From the NCBI GenBank assembly GCA_019925105.1, contig JAHGAU010000038.1, positions 124,001 through 188,000 on the forward strand: DNA of 64,000 nucleotides, read 5' to 3'. The notes beneath the pieces were generated by a model. The model was not told the origin of the DNA. It saw only the letters and a program-made list of their open reading frames with translations, and did not search any database. Below are positions 60,235-64,000 of the stretch, one piece after another (positions within the stretch are counted from its first letter, which is position 1; every line of letters starts with the position of its first letter). This DNA is from Niebla homalea. Taxonomy: Eukaryota; Ascomycota; Lecanoromycetes; Lecanorales; Ramalinaceae. The translations under genes and the position numbers were made by a program.

Positions 60235-63200
60235 ATGGCCACAACATTCCGTGACCGAGGTACCGGCAGGCCATTTGTACACCGACTTAAACAACTGTCA
60301 ATGCTGGAAATCTTAGATAGCCCTTGTGTTGGAATTTGAAGCCATAATCCCAAATACTTAGGTACTCGTTTTCTCGAGACGATGGTGAAGGGGCTTTTCG
60401 CATTGGACAGCAACATGAATGCAAAAAGGTCCGCCACCTCCCATGGAGGGGAAGCCTCACTCACGACAACAGACCTGAAAGTCCCACAAAGTCGCCTTCA
60501 GACACTTTGACAGGAGATGAAGAATCGCCAATATGGAAACAAGTCACATCTCAGCTGAGGACGAGTCTGATTGCGAAGGACTATCTTCAAGTTTTGAAAA
60601 TTACTTCGCTGGAAGAACTCCAGGAGGTCACACAGATTTCGATAAACATTAATGGGCATCGCAAAACCACACGATTTATGACCAAAGCGCAAAAAGTTCT
60701 TAGGCACGTGATGTCGTTTTCCAAAGTCATTGACCTTTTGGTTGCTAGCAATCCTCAACTCAGTGCGCTCATATGGGGAAGCTTGCGGTTGGTTTTTGAG
60801 GTGAGGGACGTTAGTCAGAAATACGTTTGGTATCTAACTACTCTCTCCGAAAGATTGCTCTTCGGAGCTTGGATATTATTGAGAAGGTTGTAGAAATGCT
60901 CGAGATCGTTACTCATGATCTGCCGCGATGTCAAGAGTATGTAGAGCAGTTCCCAGACGCTGGCCGATTAAAAGGTGGAGTGATTGATCTTTACATGGAA
61001 TTGATTACCATCAATTGCCGTCTGATTACGCATTTCAGACGACATCCTATTCGTAAGTTGCAGAATGCCGTTCCACATCCAATTTTCTCAACGAGTCAGG
61101 AAACATGTGGCAAGCTTCGAAGCCTAATTTTGAGACCGAATTCCAAGCAAGCATCGGTAGAGTGGAAAGGTTAACAGACAGGATAGAGCATGAAGCTTAT
61201 GCAGCCTTCTCAAAATCAACCACATCGGAATTGAAGGAGTTACGGCGACGGCATGAGCGTCAATCGGTCTGTAGGCAGGCCGCTTGGCCCTGCTACTATA
61301 TCCCCTATGCATACAATCCCCACAGCTACAGACGAGTCGAAGTCCTCCAAAAAATAACAACCTTGTTGGAGTCGGAGCACAGGAGAACATTCGTACTCCA
61401 TGGTCTAGGCGGAATGGGGAAGACTGAGACGGCGCTGACTTGGATTCACGAAAATAAGAAGAATTTTGATGCCGCCTTCTGGATTGCCGCCGAGAGTCCA
61501 GAGAGACTCTCACAGGCATACGTCACAGTTGCTCGGCGACTCGGGCTTGAGGACGACAATGTGGGAGGTGCTCCTTCGAGATGTCTTGAGCTTGTTCAAA
61601 TGTGGCTTGCAACTACCGGTACGGATTGATCTCCCCTGTATGAATGGCTGCACTAATGTTGGCGACAATTTAAATGATAGACAAGAGGTGGGTCATTGTC
61701 CTCGATAACGCATCGGGTGAACACGTAGACGACTTGGAACGGTTCTTGCCGTCTGGGGAGAAAGGTGCTGTCCTCCTGACGACTAGGAGCGCCGCTTTAG
61801 CACATCAACTTCCGGTATCAGAGATCATTGAGATCGACCGCCTCGATACAGACCAAGGCATAGAGTTCCTTGAAAAGCTCTTCTCCAAGAGTGACGAGGA
61901 CAAAAGTCTGCTTGATGACGAGGTGTTGGTTAGAAAGGTTCTGGCGATGATTGATGGTCTGCCTTTGGCGCTCAGCCAGATGGCCGGATTCATGCTCGCT
62001 TCTCGTTGCCCATGTAGCGAATTCTTCCACCTTTACCAAGACCCGACGAACACCAAGCAGCTACTCGAATCACCAGCTGTTGGCTCGACAAGTCACTACC
62101 GGGAAACAATCGCGAGTGTCTGGAACGTCACGATCTCGGACTTAGACCCAATATCACTGGACTTTCTGGAGACTATAGCTTTTTTCAGTCCTGATGGTTA
62201 GCTAAGCTGAATTAGGCTTCACTGGCCACGCTGACGATGTTAGGTATTCCCGAACAGATTTGGATCGGCAGTGATGGAGCTTCTTCTGAACGCTTAATGG
62301 CTTTCCGCCAGGTGATCATAAACTTGACGAAACATTCTCTGATCAAAGTGTCTCGTGTCGAGAATGGCAAACTGCGTGCACATGCAGATGATCGGGAAAT
62401 CCGTCAAGACATCTCGATCCATAGGCTTGTACAACTCTCCTCCCTGCAGCTCACAAGTCTAGAACGAAAACGCCAAGCATTCGAGCGAGCACAGACTTTG
62501 CTCCTTGAGATTTTTCCTCGTGCATCAGACGCATCTGAAACGACCTTGGTTGGGACTCTTGAGATATTTGATCTTTTTGTACCCCATGTGCTTTCAGTAG
62601 AATCCCGCTATCGCGCAATGAAAGATGATCTTCCAGCACCGATACTGATGGCACCACTATTCGAAAGGTGCTTAAGGTAAGATTGAGCATGATCGCCGTT
62701 CAGAATTCCAATTATTGACAATGTGATAGGTATCTGTTCCGACGCGGTATGATGACGACGGCAACGAGAATGTTCGAAACCACTAAAGAAATATGCGAGG
62801 TTCATTTGTCCACTGATCCCCTCCTGCTGGCCAACCTCTATATGACCCAGGGTTCTGTGCAGCGCAATTCCAATCGGTCCCATGAAGGTCACGACTGTTA
62901 CCTCAAAGCCTTACAGATCTGCCAGGATGCGCCGGAAAGCAACGCACGCTACCACTACTTGGCTCGCGCGTACGGAGGCCTTGGTAACACAGCTCTTGGT
63001 CTCAACGATGTTGCAAGTTCGATTAAATATCACGAAGAGGGCATCGCCATCAGGACTGGCAACGCCATAGCGTTCAGCAAGGAAGAGGACACATATGCCC
63101 TCGCGCTTGCGTACCTCAACTCTGGTTGGGGCTACTGGAAGGCTAATCAGCTGGAGAAGGCGGCATCGGTCGAAGAGAAAGCGATGGGGATGATTAAGAC

Positions 63201-63836
63201 CAGTGACCGAAATTCAGGGAAGGACTCCGGAAGGTAAGCCAGCCTCGCCCATCTTAGACGAAAATATAGGTTTACTGATAATGTTTGCCCCGCGAATAAG
63301 TCTGAGCTGGGCATTGAACTGCTTGAGCAACGTACGCTTCGAACAAGGAGATGCTGAAGACGCGTATGCTTTGGCGAAGAAGGCGTTCCAAATCCAAGTG
63401 GACACGTACGGCTACGGCCACCACGAGACAGGGGATTTGGCGTACAAACTTGCAGGCCACTATCATCGCCAACAACATATAAAGGAAGCTATGTAAGCTG
63501 CTCCACTTCATCCTGACGGAGCAGACGGTGACGCAAAACTCAACAAATCCCAAATGTAATAGCAGGCTAATAGGTCGGTTTTGCTTGCATAGTGACCTTT
63601 TGCGCGAAGCTCTCAATATCTATCATGACGCCGCGGTGGAAGTTGAGGTTGGAGGCGCCGTTGCACGAACAAAGTATAGGCTGTCCATGATGCTCGCTGA
63701 TGACGGCCAAAATGAAGAGGCTAGGCTATTGAAGGATGAAGCAGCAGGTCTTCGCGCAAAACTGACAGGAGTGAAACCCCATGAACAGGACACATTGAGA
63801 GATTTTGAGCTTCTGGTACCTTATTGGGGCCAGTGA
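60235..63836 (+). CDS. NB-ARC/TPR NLR-like STAND protein
   Basis: Core exons 60,502-60,800, 60,854-61,052, 61,100-61,618, 61,681-62,196, 62,244-62,676, 62,730-63,233, 63,301-63,492 and 63,593-63,836, all in phase. A first exon at 60,235-60,259 (MATTFRDR) is a guess; the total is then about 976 residues. N-terminal helical domain of the kind in fungal NLRs (VASNPQLSALIWGSLRLVFE). NB-ARC: P-loop VLHGLGGMGKTETAL, kinase-2 WVIVLDNA, GAVLLTTRS, GLPLALSQMAGF, then a winged-helix-like ISIHRLVQLSSLQ. C-terminal tetratricopeptide repeats (YHYLARAYGGLGNTALGLND, LALAYLNSGWGYWKANQ, GDLAYKLAGHYHRQQ). Such proteins oligomerise on ligand binding in fungal non-self recognition or programmed cell death; no effector enzyme domain is visible at the N-terminus. 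Confidence 0.87.
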
Positions 63837-64000
63837 GGGAAAATTGAGTCTCTGTCAGCCTCTTCGATCTTAAATCGGCGGTAGAGGGTCTGCACCTCAC
63901 AGCTTAAGCATATTGGGAAACGTTGTTTCTGAATGACATTCCAAATGCTCACACGTAACTGCTTTCACGACAGGATCGTTGGTGATTGCAGTGAAGGTCA
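63837..64000. other. 3' flank, window end
   Basis: No feature seen. Confidence 0.3.

Overview
This window looks like nuclear DNA of a filamentous ascomycete (Pezizomycotina, perhaps Dothideomycetes; I cannot name a species). The evidence is short GT-AG introns with CTGAC/CTAAC-like branch sites, fungus-restricted families (MDM34, CFEM/Pth11-like receptor, Zn2Cys6 regulator, DUF4246, CmcJ/NvfI, fungal STAND/NLR proteins), and transposon copies degraded by repeat-induced point mutation (RIP). All exon structures were built by hand from splice signals, reading phase and family resemblance; none was computed.

Layout. 1-973 is the 3' end of a RIP-degraded Ty1/copia element cut by the window edge. 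28,523-34,360 is a complete copy in the opposite orientation, with two LTRs and a 5-bp target duplication. The two elements point their 3' LTRs at each other and enclose a 27.5-kb gene island. At its left edge lie a decayed DUF4246 gene and a frameshifted ankyrin/STAND gene. Then come MDM34 (ERMES complex, 5.8-7.7 kb) and a run of glycan genes at 8.8-22.4 kb: a family-25 glycosyltransferase, two membrane-anchored paralogues with a lysyl-hydroxylase-type glycosyltransferase fold, a triose-phosphate/nucleotide-sugar transporter and a UDP-glucose dehydrogenase with a large insertion. A glutathione transferase, a divergent Zn2Cys6 regulator and a polytopic membrane protein of unknown function close the island.

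Right of the complete element is about 2.4 kb with no recognisable gene, followed by an RGG-tailed protein, a CFEM receptor-like membrane protein, a sugar transporter, an allantoate-permease-type transporter, a small secreted protein, about 3.7 kb of low-complexity DNA (a 1.2-kb polypurine tract and a 64-bp minisatellite), a single-pass membrane protein, an M50B-like membrane peptidase homologue, an amidase with a fungal N-terminal extension, a CmcJ/NvfI-family oxygenase and an NB-ARC/TPR NLR-like gene.

How the genes may work together. The most coherent group is at 8.8-22.4 kb: UDP-glucuronate supply, sugar-nucleotide transport into the Golgi and type-II membrane glycosyltransferases, which together suggest a locus for a surface or secreted glycan. 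The right end (amidase, CmcJ/NvfI, NLR) looks like accessory genome.
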